Of a stretch of DNA of 64,000 bases, positions 10,023-20,860 are shown one piece after another. Every line of letters starts with the position of its first letter. Positions within the stretch are counted from its first letter, which is position 1. Origin of the DNA: Azolla caroliniana (lineage: Eukaryota; Polypodiophyta); assembly GCA_043228905.1 (NCBI GenBank), contig JBHGNT010000003.1, positions 23,994,001 to 24,058,000 on the forward strand, written 5' to 3'. Under the pieces are notes generated by a model that saw only the letters and a program-made list of their open reading frames with translations, was not told the DNA's origin and did no database searches. A program made the position numbers and the translations under genes.

Positions 10023-12818
10023 TCACTTCGGCATGGGATGTCTTTCCAGTCCGACCCTCTTCCGGCACGCTTCGAGCTTGTCGGGTGTGAGCACTTTGGT
10101 CAGCGTATCTGACCCGTTCTCGTCCGTGTGGATCTTCGTCAGCACGAACTCCTGGTCTTCTATCCTTTCCCGGATCCAGTGATATCTTCGCTGGATGTGC
10201 TTCGTCCGGGAGTGATAGGCCGCATTCTTCGCAAGGTGGATGGCACTCTGACTGTCGCAGTAGAGTCGGTACTCCTCCTGCCGGATACCGAGCTCTCTAA
10301 TGAAGTCCTTCATCCATATTATTTCCTTGCCGGTTTCAAGAGCCGCCATGTACTCCGCCTCCGTGGTCGACAACGCAACCGTCTTCTGCAGCCTCGACTG
10401 CCACGAAACAGCTCCCCCTGCATACGTCATCACATACCCTGATGTGGACCGGCTGGTATCTGCATCAGCCGACATATCCGAATCGGTAAAGCCGTCGAGT
10501 TCGGGCTTACCAGAGCCGAATCGGAGACACACGTTTGCCGTGCCCTTCAGGTATCGGAGTATCCACTTGGCCGCGTTCCAGTGCTCTTTGCCAGGATTGC
10601 TCATGTACCGGCTCACCACTCCGACTGCATATCCTATGTCCGGTCTTGTACACACCATTGCGTACATCAAGCTTCCGACGGCAGAGGCATATGGTACTTT
10701 CATCATGTCCTCCTTCTCAGCCTTTGTCTTGGGGCTTTGCTTGCTGGACAACCTGCAGTTTGTCGGGAGGGTTGACCCGACCGGTCTTGCTTCCGACATG
10801 TTGAACCGGTGAAGCACCTTTGTCACGTACTTCTCCTGTGACAGCCACAACTGCTTCTTCTTCCGGTCCCGGATGATGTGCATCCCTAGTATTTGCCTCG
10901 CCGGACCCAGGTCCTTCATTGAGAAGGTTCGGTGAAGCGCTTTCTTCAGCATCCGTATCTTGACCTGGTCCCGTCCGACGATCAACATGTCGTCCACGTA
11001 CAGGAGGAGTATTAGAAAGTCTCCTCCTTCGAACTTCTTCACAAACACGCAGTGATCGGACTGCGTTTTGTGGTACCCTTCGTCGGTCATGAAAGAGTCG
11101 AACTTCCGGTACCATTGTCGGGGAGCCTGCTTCAGTCCGTAAAGGCTCTTCTTCAACCGGCATACCAGGTGCTCCTTCCCTTTCTTCTCGAATCCTTCCG
11201 GTTGCTGCATGTAGATCTCTTCTTCGAGGTCACCGTGAAGGAATGCCGTCTTCACGTCCATCTGTTCTACCTCGAGGTCCATGCTTGCCGCTATGCTCAG
11301 CATCGTCCGGATGGAGGTCATCTTCACTACCTGGGCAAATATCTTGTCGAAGTCGACGCCCTTCTTCTGTTGGAACCCCTTCACCACGATCCTGGCTTTG
11401 TATCTCGGGGAGTTTCCGGCATCTCCCGGTTTCAGCTTGAACACCCACTTGTTTCGAAGTGCCCGCTTTCCTTTCGGCAACTCCACAAGTTCATATGTGT
11501 GGTTCTCATGCAGGGAATCCATCTCCTCCTACATGGCACTTAACCACCTGCGGCTATGGGTGTCAAGCTTTGCTTCTTCAAAACTCTCCGGCTCCCCCTC
11601 GTCGGTTAGCAGCACGTGCTCTGGTTCCGGAAATCTCCGGGGGGCCCTTCTCTCTCTTAGAGGATATCTCCGTTCCGGAGCTTCGGTAACCGGCTCCTCC
11701 ATTTCCTCTTCATCCGAATCCATTTCGGGATTAGGGCCGGTTCCGGTATCAGTTTCATCTTCCTCGGCCGGTTCTGTTTCTTCACCGTCTTCGGCCGGAT
11801 CCTCGAGTGCTAACCGGTCCCTTGCCGGTCGGGACTGCTCCTCGTAGAGTTGATCCTCACCGGTCGACTTGGAGCTCTTCATCTTCTTCTCCGACTCCCA
11901 GTCGGCGAGTGTCTTGTCCTCCATGAAGATGATATCACAACTCCGGAATATCTTTTCGTCGACCGGGTCCCATACTCGGTAGCCGAACTCGTCATCGCCG
12001 TAACCGAGGAATATGCATGGCCGGGTCTTTGGATCTAGCTTTCCTCTCCGGTCCTTTGCCACATGCACATATGCGAGACACCCGAAAACCTTCAGATGCC
12101 GGTAGGATACTTCCCTGCCGGTCCACACTCTCTGCGGCGTGTCTCCGTCCAAAGGTACTGAGGGTGATCTGTTTATCACGTATGTCGCCGTCGACATTGC
12201 CTCAGCCCAAAACTCCTTGGGTAATTTCGCATGCGCCAGCATACTCCGGACCCTCTCCATTATGGTCCGGTTCATCCTCTCGGCCAGCCCGTTCAGTTCC
12301 GGTGTCTTCGGCACAGTAAACTCGAGCCGGATTCCCTTCGAGCGACAGTACTCCTTGAACTGCCCCCGGTATTCCCCTCCGTTATCCGCTCGTATCGCTT
12401 TCAGCTTCTTGCTGGATTCCCTTTCCACTCTCGCGTGGAGTTCTTTGAAGACGCACAACACTTGGTCCTTTTTCTTCAACGGTGCCGTCCACAGCTTCCG
12501 ACTGTGGTCATCAATGAATGTCACGAAGTACTGGGCTCCGCCATGTGACTTCGTTTCTACTTGACACACGTCAGTGTGCACCAACTCCAATGGTGCGCTA
12601 CGTCTCGTCGGTGGCCTTGAGTGGAAGGAGGTTCGGTTCTGTTTACCGACCAGGCAATCGGTGCACTTCTCCAGGTGCACATGCTTCACTGGAATAAGGT
12701 TGTCTTCTGCAAGCCTCTTCATCCCCTTCTCACTCATGTAACACAGTCTCTTGTGCCACAGCTCACCGGCAGTGTCGGCTGCCACGTTCAACTCATCCGG
12801 ACACAACCAGGCATTCAT
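10023..12818 (-). pseudogene. pol: pol of copia F (integrase-RT-RNase H; frameshift and one stop)
   Basis: Integrase (11529-12818) shows the zinc-finger region LWHKRLCYMSEKGM and CTDCLVGKQ, then LVHTDVCQVET, IRADNGGEYRG and LNGLAERMNRT as the D-D-E core. RT and RNase H (10023-11522) carry NKWVFKLK, MDVKTAFLHGDLEEEIYMQQ, YGLKQAPRQWY and the active site LLYVDDMLIVG, then STTEAEYMA, YCDSQSAIHLAKN and RTKHIQ. The two halves are split by one TAG (about 11523-11528) where CAG would give AMQEEMDSL. Upstream, protease and integrase are one base out of phase near 12815. Without these two changes, gag to RNase H would be one frame, as in other copia elements. Confidence 0.92.
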
Positions 12819-14094
12819 AAGGTAGTGTGTTGACTTTCCGGGCCCGAGCCACTATCAGGCTCCCCTTGCTGAACTTCATTACGCAGTTCCGGATGCTACC
12901 TGTGTAGCCTTCATCGTCTAGCCTCCCGGCCGAAATCAGATTCAATCGAACCTCCGGAACGTGTCGGACATCCTTCAGCAACATTTTGCATCCGGTCGAG
13001 GTTGTTAACCACACGTCTCCTATGCCGGCAATCCGGCACGTACCTTCATTTCCCATCCGGACACAGCCATGCTCACCGGCTGTGTAGGATGAGAAGTATC
13101 TTCTTTCCGGGGTCAGGTGGAACGACGCTCCGGAATCGACCACCCAGGTAGTCTCATCGCCGGCAATGTTTAGTTCACCTTCTTCGGTGATGAGCATGAT
13201 CTCCTCTTCACTTGCCGCGAGTGCCGTCGTTCCTTTCCGGTCCTGCCCTCGCCGATCCGAACCATTCCGGTCCGTGGCTCCCCGGTAAGCACCGTTCCGT
13301 TCCGAAGACTTCTTCGAATCGGTGTCGTCGGCTCCGTTGTCTTTTCGGTAATGCCGACAATTCTTTCGGAAGTGCCCCGGCTTCCCACAGTGGAAGCATG
13401 TGGGCCTTCCTCTTGACTGCGACCGGGTCCCCGACTTCTCCCGTCTTTGCGGACTCCGGTTCCGTTGTCTTCCCCGATCCGATTCGGTAAGGAGCATCTT
13501 CGGATCGGAGGCCAGTTCTTTATCTCTCCGACGCGCTTCTTCGTTCAAAATGCTTGTCTTTACCGTTTGTAAGGACAAGTTATCTTCGGTGCAGGAGGTG
13601 CTGAGAGTCACCACCAAGTTCTCCCAGCTTTCCGGCAATGTACACATCAGCATGATGGCTTGCATTGCATCCTCCAACGGGAACTTGATCGCCGCAAGCT
13701 GGTTCACAAATCCCATGAACGTGCTTACGTGTTCCACCATACTCTCGCCGTCCCGGTACTTGAGGTTCACTATCCTCCTCATCAGGGAGGTCCGGTTCAA
13801 CGCATTCCTCCTCTCGTAGAGGCCCGACAGCTTCTGCCACATCTCATATGCGTTGGTGTCGTTCGCCACATGTTGTAGAACGCTCACGTCGACGTATTGC
13901 CGAATGGTTGCAACGGCTTTCCGGTTCAGAAGCCTCCTTTCCGTCTCAAGTACCCCCTTGGGTATTTCCGACCTGTCGATCGGTTCATACAGGTCCCGAA
14001 CAATGAGCAGATCCTCCATCTTTATCTTCCAGTCGGCGTAGTTCTGCGCATTCAGCACCATCATCCCCGGCTGCCCGCTGCTGCCGCCTTCCAT
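12793..14094 (-). CDS. gag: Gag-protease of copia F
   Basis: About 433 codons from ATG 14094. The N-terminal capsid region has LNAQNYADWKIKMEDLL and ATIRQYVDVSVLQHV. The CCHC knuckle is CFHCGKPGHFRKNC, and the protease active site is WVVDSGASFHLTP. The frame runs on to YECLVVSG and stops at 12793, because a 1-base shift near 12815 parts it from integrase, which continues as MNAWLCPDELN. An upstream GTG also lies in frame, but ATG is the likely start. Confidence 0.9.
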   Translation of the reverse strand: MEGGSSGQPGMMVLNAQNYADWKIKMEDLLIVRDLYEPIDRSEIPKGVLETERRLLNRKAVATIRQYVDVSVLQHVANDTNAYEMWQKLSGLYERRNALNRTSLMRRIVNLKYRDGESMVEHVSTFMGFVNQLAAIKFPLEDAMQAIMLMCTLPESWENLVVTLSTSCTEDNLSLQTVKTSILNEEARRRDKELASDPKMLLTESDRGRQRNRSPQRREKSGTRSQSRGRPTCFHCGKPGHFRKNCRHYRKDNGADDTDSKKSSERNGAYRGATDRNGSDRRGQDRKGTTALAASEEEIMLITEEGELNIAGDETTWVVDSGASFHLTPERRYFSSYTAGEHGCVRMGNEGTCRIAGIGDVWLTTSTGCKMLLKDVRHVPEVRLNLISAGRLDDEGYTGSIRNCVMKFSKGSLIVARARKVNTLPYECLVVSG

Positions 14095-14110
14095 TTTCTG
14101 CACTGCAGTC

Positions 14111-14122
14111 GCTCTGATACCA
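14111..14122 (-). other. Primer-binding site of copia F (initiator Met)
   Basis: TGGTATCAGAGC on the minus strand, 3 bases inside the 5' LTR end. This is the canonical plant LTR-retrotransposon site complementary to the 3' end of initiator tRNA-Met. Confidence 0.93.
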
Positions 14123-14125
14123 GAT

Positions 14126-14810
14126 TGTTAGGGAATCGACGCTTCCAAAAAAACTTTACCTCTCGGCCACAACCGAGGAAACACGAATCAATGCAGAAGT
14201 AAATCAAAACACAGAGAGAGACTCAAATGCACAGGGTTTAGCGTGGAAAACCCTAGACGGGAAAAACCACGGGAGTGCAAGACTCCAACTATCACTATAC
14301 GCAGGGAATGTACAATGACGAGCTGCAAGGCGACGACCTTGAGCTCGTTGTCCTCGCCACAGGCGGCGGTATTACACAGAGGCGTCGACCTCTTCCTTTC
14401 TCTCTCTCTCACTCTCTCTCTCGGCTGCTCTCACTTCGCTCCCTCTAAGTGGAAAACAGAAAAATGAGCAACAACTACAAAACTGTTTGCCCTAAGTCAT
14501 ATTTATACACATATGACTTTCGGGCTATTTACAAATATAGCCTAGAGGGCCCTTGGCAAACATATTCACAAATATGTCCCCGCATCCGGATCTCTCTCCG
14601 GGTACATTCGTCATCCGGCTCCGTAGCCGGGGTCTTCATCATCCGGCTCCGAAACCGGGTCTTCGTCATCCGGCTCCGTAGCCGGGGTCTTCATCATCCG
14701 GCTCCGAAACCGGGTCATCCGGTTCCGATACCGGGTACTCCTCATTCGGGTCTTCATTCCCGATTCCCGGACATCTGACCATCCCATCCGGAGGGACCGT
14801 AATCCCAACA
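14126..14810 (-). repeat. 5' LTR of copia F (685 bp)
   Basis: Same ends as the 3' LTR. It retains the block near 14484-14519 that the 3' copy lacks and has a different number and order of the 27-bp units (about 14608-14750). Several single-base differences from the 3' copy show some age. Confidence 0.93.
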
Positions 14811-15681
14811 TGAAGCGCAACGTCCCGTTCTTCTTCGGTACTGTAAACCACCAGTTCGAGTATGGGGCACTCGACGGTTCGAGGATGCCCATATCGACTT
14901 TCTGCCTCAATAGCTCCATCAGCTCCGGGATGTGAGCTCTCGGTACCGAAATTGGCTTGAGATTCCACGGCACATGCGGTACCGTGAATATCACCATCGG
15001 CTTCACGACTGTCGGGTCTACGCACCCGATCTCCCCTGGCGAGAATGTGAAGGCTTTCCCGTGCCTTCCGAGCATTCTCTGAAACCGGTCTTCTTCTGCC
15101 GGCAGTAGGAACCCGCCCCCACCGATTTTGAGCTCCCATAGCGTTCTGTCGGTGAAGGCGTGCCCTATGCAGGCCGGATCTCGTAAACTGGGTTCCAACG
15201 CGACCCCCCTGATTCGCAACTCGCTGCCCTCTGGTAAGGGTGCCGCAACTGGCCTTACCTTCCGGTCCATAGTCTTGTACTTCGTGTTAACCCGGGCCGC
15301 CCGATCCGACTCGAGCCCTCGACTGAAGTCCGCGATGACTTCGTACATCTCTTCTGAACAAACCGGTATCGTCCGGTCCTCCTTAAGGCCCTCTCCGACC
15401 ACCTCTCGCAGTATTCCCAAGGTATCGTCGAAGGAGACCGCCTCCACGGCTCCGTTGATTTCCTCGCTGGGCCCGAGAACTCCGCACGCCCGAAGTCGCT
15501 CTTCCGCCCTTGTCTTTTCTCGGCCTACGACGCCGACTATCGTACACCCTCCGTTGTCGGAGAAACAAAACTTCCTACTTATGGTACAAGGTTTCTTCGG
15601 TTTCGCCTCTATCGTACATTTGTGGGGTTTTCCCGGAGTGTCCGGATTGTCACGGCCCCACGCCTTGACAGCCCTCTCTAA
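14811..15681 (-). pseudogene. pol: pol of element C, upstream part (linker and RT start)
   Basis: Begins at the conserved slip site GGATTTTTAG (stop at 15678-15680) and reads in the -1 frame through a linker homologous to A' (FLERA, KAWGRD), then CTIVGVVGREKTRAEERLRA. The RT entry segment PHVPWNLKPISVPRAHIPEL and the motif SNWWFTVPKKNGTLRF follow, where copia F interrupts. The rest is at 6722-9362. Open in this stretch. Confidence 0.88.
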
Positions 15682-17725
15682 AAATCCTCTCAGTTCTCAC
15701 CACCGAGGGACTCGCGGTTTCGCTCGTGGTTCGGTCTCACCGTCAGGAACTGGACCGAGTGACGCTCGTCCTAACTCTTGACCCTCGCATAAGCCGACCC
15801 GTTGTCCAGCACCTTGGTCTCCATTCGCGCTGCCGTAATGTACGGTTCTCCAAGTATCACCGGGTGCGAGGACGTCTCCTGCACAAAGAAGTGCTGGTCT
15901 ATCTCGACATTGCCGATCTTGACTCGCACGTTTGGGCAGGCCCCGTGTAGTTCCTCGGTGGCGCGCGTCGCCGCCCGTATCTTCCACCCGTGCTTGGTGT
16001 TGATCGGCCATTTCCCCTTCTTGTAGAAGTCCATGGACAACAGGTTTATTTCCGAACCGTGGTCCACCAGCGCCACCACCGGTTCCTGAACATCTCCAAT
16101 CTTCACCGGGGTTTCCGTGGTCGCTCGGGCCCAGTGTGGCCTCGAATAGTGGCTCTCCACCCACTCGTTTTCCAGCGCCATGTCCTCTATGTGCATCGTC
16201 CGCACCTCCACCGCCTTTCCGGTTCTGCCTCCGTCGACAGCCTTTTCCTCTTCACCAAGTCTACGATGGAGTCGTGGAACTCCTTCTTGGCGATTCCGAG
16301 CACCTCCCGCAACGACAGTTCCACTTTGCTGTCGAGGATTCGTTCTTCCAGGACCTTTCATAGGTCCGTGGTCCTTTCGATCTCCGTGCCCAAACGGTAT
16401 CCGCCCTTCTTGTGGTTATCCCGTGCACTGGACTCACCGGCCTCGTTCCGTTTCGGCCCGAATCGGGTTTCGTATCTCTGTGAGGGTCCGGCCCCTCCGG
16501 TTTTACCTACCCGTTTGTCTTCAACCAGAGCCTCATAGTTCTGGCAAGCTGCTTCGACGAAACCCGTCTTTTCTTCGACCGGGTCACTCCACCCGGTTAC
16601 CTCCTGGACCCACTTCTCCGCGCGGTCCGCCTCGTCTCTCTTTAGTCGGGCACCGGCGAGGCCTTCCAGCACTGTCGGCCAGAACCCGGCTTTGCTCTCC
16701 TTCCGGGCCTCGCTGCCTCCGACCCGAATACCAGCTGACGCTGAATAGTGGACGGTCTCCGCGTGCCGGGCCGCCGCCTCTTCCATCAGCCTTTTCATTC
16801 CTCCTCGCCCGTCGTTTCGGTTCAGGGCCCTCCGGGTATCGTTGCCGTGCACCCGACCTTCCCACATGCACCTACTTCCTGCCGGGGGCCGTCAGTCACG
16901 AGCCTGATCGCCGCCTTCCCTCCGAGCCTAGGCGATTTGGAGATCCTTTACCGCTCATGTCAACTCCTCTAGAGTTGTTCCCCCGGACGAGCCTCTAATC
17001 ACGCTGGTCGAAGACGAACCAGTTTCGAGCCACTCCCGAGTCTCTTCCCTTCGCGCCTGCGGTATCGGTTCGAGCTTCCTTGCTGCAATAGGTCCCGCCC
17101 CGGTCGCCTCTGTATCAGCCCACTCCCACCGTTTGTCAAAACGGCCGCAGACTCTCTTTACCGCGGCCCAGTCGGCCGTTAGCCCGTCTTCGGTTTCCAG
17201 TAAGGAGCCAACTTGCCCCGGATCCCGTGCGTCAACTGATTTGACAAATAGTAGGACACGACTTGTGTCCAGAACGGTCTGATCGAGCGCCGAAAGGCGC
17301 GCAAAGCGTTCCTCAAACTCCCGGAGGAGTACCGACGCATTTCTTCCTTTGTTGGGGGACTCCACCCACTCCATGAAGCCCCGCTTCGAAAGTCGAAGCG
17401 CGTCATCCAGCCTGTATTTCTCTAGGAGCCGTCCTTCGAACTCTTCCCAGGTCCGGCTCTCCGCCCGGACCTCGAGCACCTCCACATGGATGCCCGTCAT
17501 CGCCACTCGAGGGAATCCGACAAGACGCCTCTCTTCCGGAATATCCCTCATCAACATCTTCGCCCGGTAAGACGCCAAATAACTCGTGGCATCCTTTCCA
17601 CTAAACCGGCCAATCATACCGACGATCACCTCAATAGCCCTGTCAAGGGCGCCGGTGCCCTCGTGCGCGCTTACTATCCGGTCCACGGCTGAAGCCATGG
17701 CCTCTACAAGATCCGACCCCCTCAT
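15678..17725 (-). pseudogene. gag: Gag-protease of element C (zinc knuckle deleted)
   Basis: Starts at ATG 17725 with MRGSDLVEAMASAVDRIV, homologous to Gag of A. The capsid-like part is open to about 16955, where it is interrupted. Near 16865 the sequence jumps from RCMW to EGRVHGN, so the 26 residues holding the CCHC knuckle are missing. The protease part (15771-16361) has VVALVDHGSEINLLSMDF, again with D-H-G. The C-terminus has a CGA/CGG-to-TGA stop four codons before the usual Gag stop. Clearly non-functional. Confidence 0.9.
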
Positions 17726-17770
17726 CTTCTGCTCCTCTGCCGCCTTGTTTCACGTCGGGTTCACCAAAGA

Positions 17771-18432
17771 TGTCGCGTTACTACGCGCGTGCGTGGAGAA
17801 ACGAGGCGGGACGACCGGGGTCTTGAACCGAAGAGCAGGTGATAGAAGGGGAAAGAGAGAGAGAGAGAGAGAGAGAGACGCCCAGTCACGTATGAGCAAA
17901 GAAACACAGGGGCACGGCCCATCAACACAGAAGACGCGAATGGACACGGAGACAGGGAGACACAAGTTTTTGTAGATTAACGAATAACAAATACACAACA
18001 GAGCACGCGAGCGGTTACAACCGAACAGGCAGGCGAACAGATGTTGATGCATGTTCGTCTGCGCACGAAAGGGGATAGGATGGAGGTGCTGCCGGAAGCA
18101 CACGGGCGTTCCTCGAAGCAGCGCGAGCCTCCCGAAAACCTGCAGAGAAGAGCAATAGAGAACAAACAGAGGAGAAGCGTTCGGTTACGGTCCGACAGCA
18201 CTTCGTCCTTCTCAATGCGTGATCCCCTTCTCCCTGTGTCCCCCTCTCTTTTATAGCTTCAGGAAGGGAGCCGTCTCCCTCATTTACTTCCTACCTGCCG
18301 AATCTAACTACCCCCGGATATGCCTATGTCCCTAATTCCCTATTATATACATTAAAGGGGCGCACACGCGTGAAGAGCCGGTTCACACGCTCTATGCACC
18401 GTTTGCGCTAAGGGACGGTTTTCTTCACGACA
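17771..18432 (-). repeat. 5' LTR of element C (662 bp)
   Basis: Ends TGTCGTGAAGAAAACCGTCC and ACGCGACA on the minus strand. A (GA)n run at about 17845-17878 is longer than in the 3' copy. The primer-binding site follows at once (TTTGGTGAACCCGACGTGAAA, minus; overlapping 17749-17768). Confidence 0.93.
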
Positions 18433-18732
18433 CCGGTCTAGCGTCGACACCTCCCAAGTCTGGCATCCGGCCAGCACCTCGAGCACCTCCGCGTGGATGC
18501 TCGGCGTCACCACCCAAGGGAATCCGGAAAGCGGCCTATCCACCGGGATATCCCTCATGATCATTTCGGCCCGGTAAGCCTCCAAGTAACTTGTGGCGTC
18601 TTTCCCTCCGAACCGGCCTATAGAGCCGACAATCAATTCAATGGCTCTGTCGAGGGTACCCGTCCCCTCACGAGCACTTACCAGTCGGTCGACGGCTACC
18701 GCCATTGCCTCTGCTAGCTCTGATCCCCTCAT
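18433..18732 (-). pseudogene. gag: Gag N-terminal fragment of element D
   Basis: Starts at ATG 18732 as MRGSELAEAMAVAVDRLVSA and matches the first third of A-family Gag, up to CQTWEV. It then jumps to STLDR and meets element C. About 55 residues present in A between TWEE and LSALDR are absent, so D gag carries a deletion or is a shorter variant. Gag continues at 5271-6018. Confidence 0.88.
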
Positions 18733-18776
18733 CTTTTGACTCCTTTGCCGCCCTTTCACGTCGGGTTCACCAAATA

Positions 18777-18837
18777 TGTCACGTTGTTACGCGCGTGCAT
18801 GTAGAAAGAGGCGGGACCACGGGGGTCTCGGACCAAG

Positions 18838-18868
<31 letters not shown>

Positions 18869-19438
18869 GTACACAGAGAGAGATCAAGAGCAATGAAAAC
18901 AGGAATATGACTACTATAGTCAACAGCTTACAACCGGCAACCCGGTAATGGACCCGACACGGGGTCCAACTCACGCACACCGACGACAACCACACGACTC
19001 GAAGAAACCAAGGGGAAAGGGGAAGGAGAGAGAGTCTGTTGGAAGCACATGGGTTGTCCACGAAGTAGAGGCAGCGAACTCTCGACACCTGCAGAGAACA
19101 ACGATTTCAGGAGGGGAGAGAGAGAGAGGTCCTCGGTTCTGCAACAACACTCCGTCCTCGCCAACGCGCCCCCTTTTCTCTTCCTTCTCTCCTCTTCTTA
19201 AATAGTTCCCCCCTAAAAAAGGGTGCCCCTTTCCCTAGTTAAATTGCTTTATTCCCTGTTCCTTCTGATAGAGATACGCACAATCCCCCCCCTAATAAAT
19301 GTGCACTACTTAGTATTTACATCAATTGATCCATTTATGAATCAACATCAAAATATCAATTCATGCGTCCATCCGTGTAAGAGCCGGTTCATGCGCCTTT
19401 TTGCCCGAATCCGCCTATGGCCGGTTTTCTTCGCGACA
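18777..19438 (-). repeat. 5' LTR of element D (662 bp)
   Basis: Minus-strand ends are TGTCGCGAAGAAAACCGGCC and ACGTGACA. The first bases match the A, C and E LTRs and the rest is diverged. A (GA)n run lies at about 18839-18862. The family primer-binding sequence follows (minus, below 18777). The base quartet after the LTR in host G is ATGT, which could be a decayed ACGT. Confidence 0.87.
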
Positions 19439-20063
19439 ATGTCAAGGTGATCAACCAGCCTCAACATATGCAGCTAATTTTCGTCTCATCACAAGAGATA
19501 TTCCTTGGGATGAACAAGCCCTAATGGAGTAATTTCGTTCCAGTCTTCGTAGTGATGTGAAGGACTTACTTCTTACCTTCCCCGAGGATCCAAAATCACT
19601 TACAGAAGCTATTAGTCAAGTAATACGGTGTGATAATCGTCTTTTTGAGCGTCAATGTGAGCGACAACAACAAATAACAAGATCAAGATATACACCAACT
19701 TATGCATCAGTAACGATGCAATCGTCTCCAAGGCAAACATACAACCCTACTCCAACCCCAAGGCAAACATGTAGCCCAGCCCCAATGGATAGGCCGACAC
19801 CCATGGAGATCGATATGACCCAACGTCGAGGACCATTATCGGACGAAGAGAAGCAACGACGTCAAGCAAATCTTCTGTGCTTATATTGTGAGGTCTAGGA
19901 CATATAGCCGTAGGCTGAAACGTCAAGTAAATCAAATTCACTATGACAATAAAAATGCGTCCAACATTTTAGAAGCACTTAGTGATTCTAATATTATGAA
20001 TAATCCATCCTTGTCCAATAGGTTTGAAGTCCTAAGCCAATTAGAAGAGGAGTCAAACGAATA
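19439..20063 (+). pseudogene. gag: Gag remnant of chromovirus G
   Basis: Frame from about 19470 reads ANFRLITRDIPWDEQALME, then TAA, then FRSSLRSDVKDLLLTFPEDP and SLTEAISQVIRCDNRLFERQ, a typical plant chromovirus capsid end. It continues with MEIDMTQRRGPLSDEEKQRR and CLYC, where the zinc knuckle is broken by a frameshift (GLGHIAVG appears in another frame). It ends FEVLSQLEEESNE at TAA 20061-20063. Element D interrupts it upstream. Confidence 0.85.
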
Positions 20064-20231
20064 AGTCCGGCCAAAATAGGAGCCATTTAGTTGGACAACC
20101 CTAGCTCTGTACAACCTAGTGTAGGTTCCATTTCATCCAGCCTTTTCTGTTATTAACCGTTCGGTTGTAGCAAGGAGTGCGGGCGACTTTGTGATATAGT
20201 AAATAATGTAATAGTAAAAGAAGAGATTATA

Positions 20232-20277
<46 letters not shown>

Positions 20278-20280
20278 CAA
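20064..20280. other. Short unassigned stretch with a (GA)n run
   Basis: Between the G gag stop and the Penelope-like element. It contains a (GA)n microsatellite at 20237-20275. The first part may be decayed G sequence upstream of protease, but I could not read a protein from it. Confidence 0.6.
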
Positions 20281-20306
20281 TAAGTTTTCATTAAAATGAA
20301 AGGAAA

Positions 20307-20361
20307 GACCTTATGCAGCAAACTAGTTTCGCTCGTTTAGAGCTCATCAGTGCAAAAGGTC
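20307..20361 (-). ncRNA. Hammerhead ribozyme (candidate)
   Basis: On the minus strand the order is: stem I 5' arm (20351-20361), CTGATGA (20344-20350), stem II GCTC-loop TAAAC-GAGC (20331-20343), GAAA (20327-20330), a very short stem III (AC-TA-GT), U17 at 20321, then the stem I 3' arm (20307-20320). Cleavage is expected between 20321 and 20320. Stem I has 3 bp next to the core (GCA with TGC) and 6 bp outside (GACCTT with AAGGTC), with an internal loop between them, the usual place for the contact with loop II. All core residues I know to be conserved are present. It lies about 1 kb downstream of the RT stop, on the coding strand. Confidence 0.85.
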
Positions 20362-20772
20362 ATGGAAATACAAATGGTGGTTTATATAGGATGTTGAGAA
20401 TGGGGAAGGGAGGAGAAAGAGGGAAAGTATAATCATAGTGAGTGGGGTGTAATAAGAGTGTAAATAGATGGAAGGCTGTAAGGATTTAAGGTGGAAGATC
20501 TTGATGATAGGGGGGGTGGTGATAAAGGGGGAAATGAGTTGGTGATAGGAAGATTGATAGGGTGATAAGACAGATGAGTGAGTGGGATATGGTGATAAGG
20601 GGAAATGAATGAGTGATAGGGTATGTAATTATAAGTAAGTAAATATAAGATGGTGAGAAGGTGAAAATTAAGGAAGGGAATAAGAAGGGAAAGGAAGGAA
20701 AATGAAAAAGGAAGTTAGTAAGAGGTGGTGGGGAGAAGGTTTGAGGGAAACGAGGGAAGAGAGAGAGTGTAT

Positions 20773-20825
20773 AAAAAGGTAGTGAGAGGTATAGGGGAGG
20801 GGGAAGGGAGAGAAAGAGAGAGAGA

Positions 20826-20860
<35 letters not shown>

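Larger units (their letters stand above)
9363..14810 (-). mobile_element. Ty1/copia retrotransposon F, full length
   Basis: LTRs at 9363-10012 and 14126-14810 flank gag-protease-integrase-RT-RNase H on the minus strand. TGAAG occurs on both sides (9358-9362 and 14811-14815), the normal 5-bp copia duplication, inside the RT gene of element C. The primer-binding site TGGTATCAGAGC is the standard initiator-Met site, and a polypurine stretch AAGTGAAGGGGGAGTT abuts the 3' LTR. Order of domains and RT type resemble Tork/TNT1-like copia elements. One frameshift and one stop in pol suggest it is recently inactive. Confidence 0.95.
6019..18432 (-). mobile_element. Ty3/gypsy element C, interrupted by copia F
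   Basis: LTRs at 6019-6672 (3') and 17771-18432 (5') flank a gag-pol interior on the minus strand. CCGG occurs at 6015-6018 and again at 18433-18436, a 4-bp target duplication whose removal restores the host D gag frame. A polypurine tract (AGGTGGGGGCGGA, minus) abuts the 3' LTR. The interior carries several stops and deletions and is interrupted at 9363-14810 by copia F, so it cannot be autonomous now. Confidence 0.93.
5271..19438 (-). mobile_element. Ty3/gypsy element D, split by C and A
   Basis: Pieces in the window are the 5' LTR (18777-19438), the gag N-terminal part (18433-18732) and the gag middle part (5271-6018). Removing C together with one CCGG copy joins the two gag pieces in frame: the junction reads T-L-D-R-M-V-L-E, matching the A-family segment around ALDRMVLDT. 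The rest of D lies beyond A, off the left edge. D in turn sits in the gag of chromovirus G, whose sequence resumes at 19439. Confidence 0.85.

Noticed and set aside
6015-18437. A 5-bp target duplication for element C
   Set aside because: Left TCCGG and right CCGGT do not match as 5-mers. Only the 4-mer CCGG is shared, and one copy exactly restores the host gag frame.
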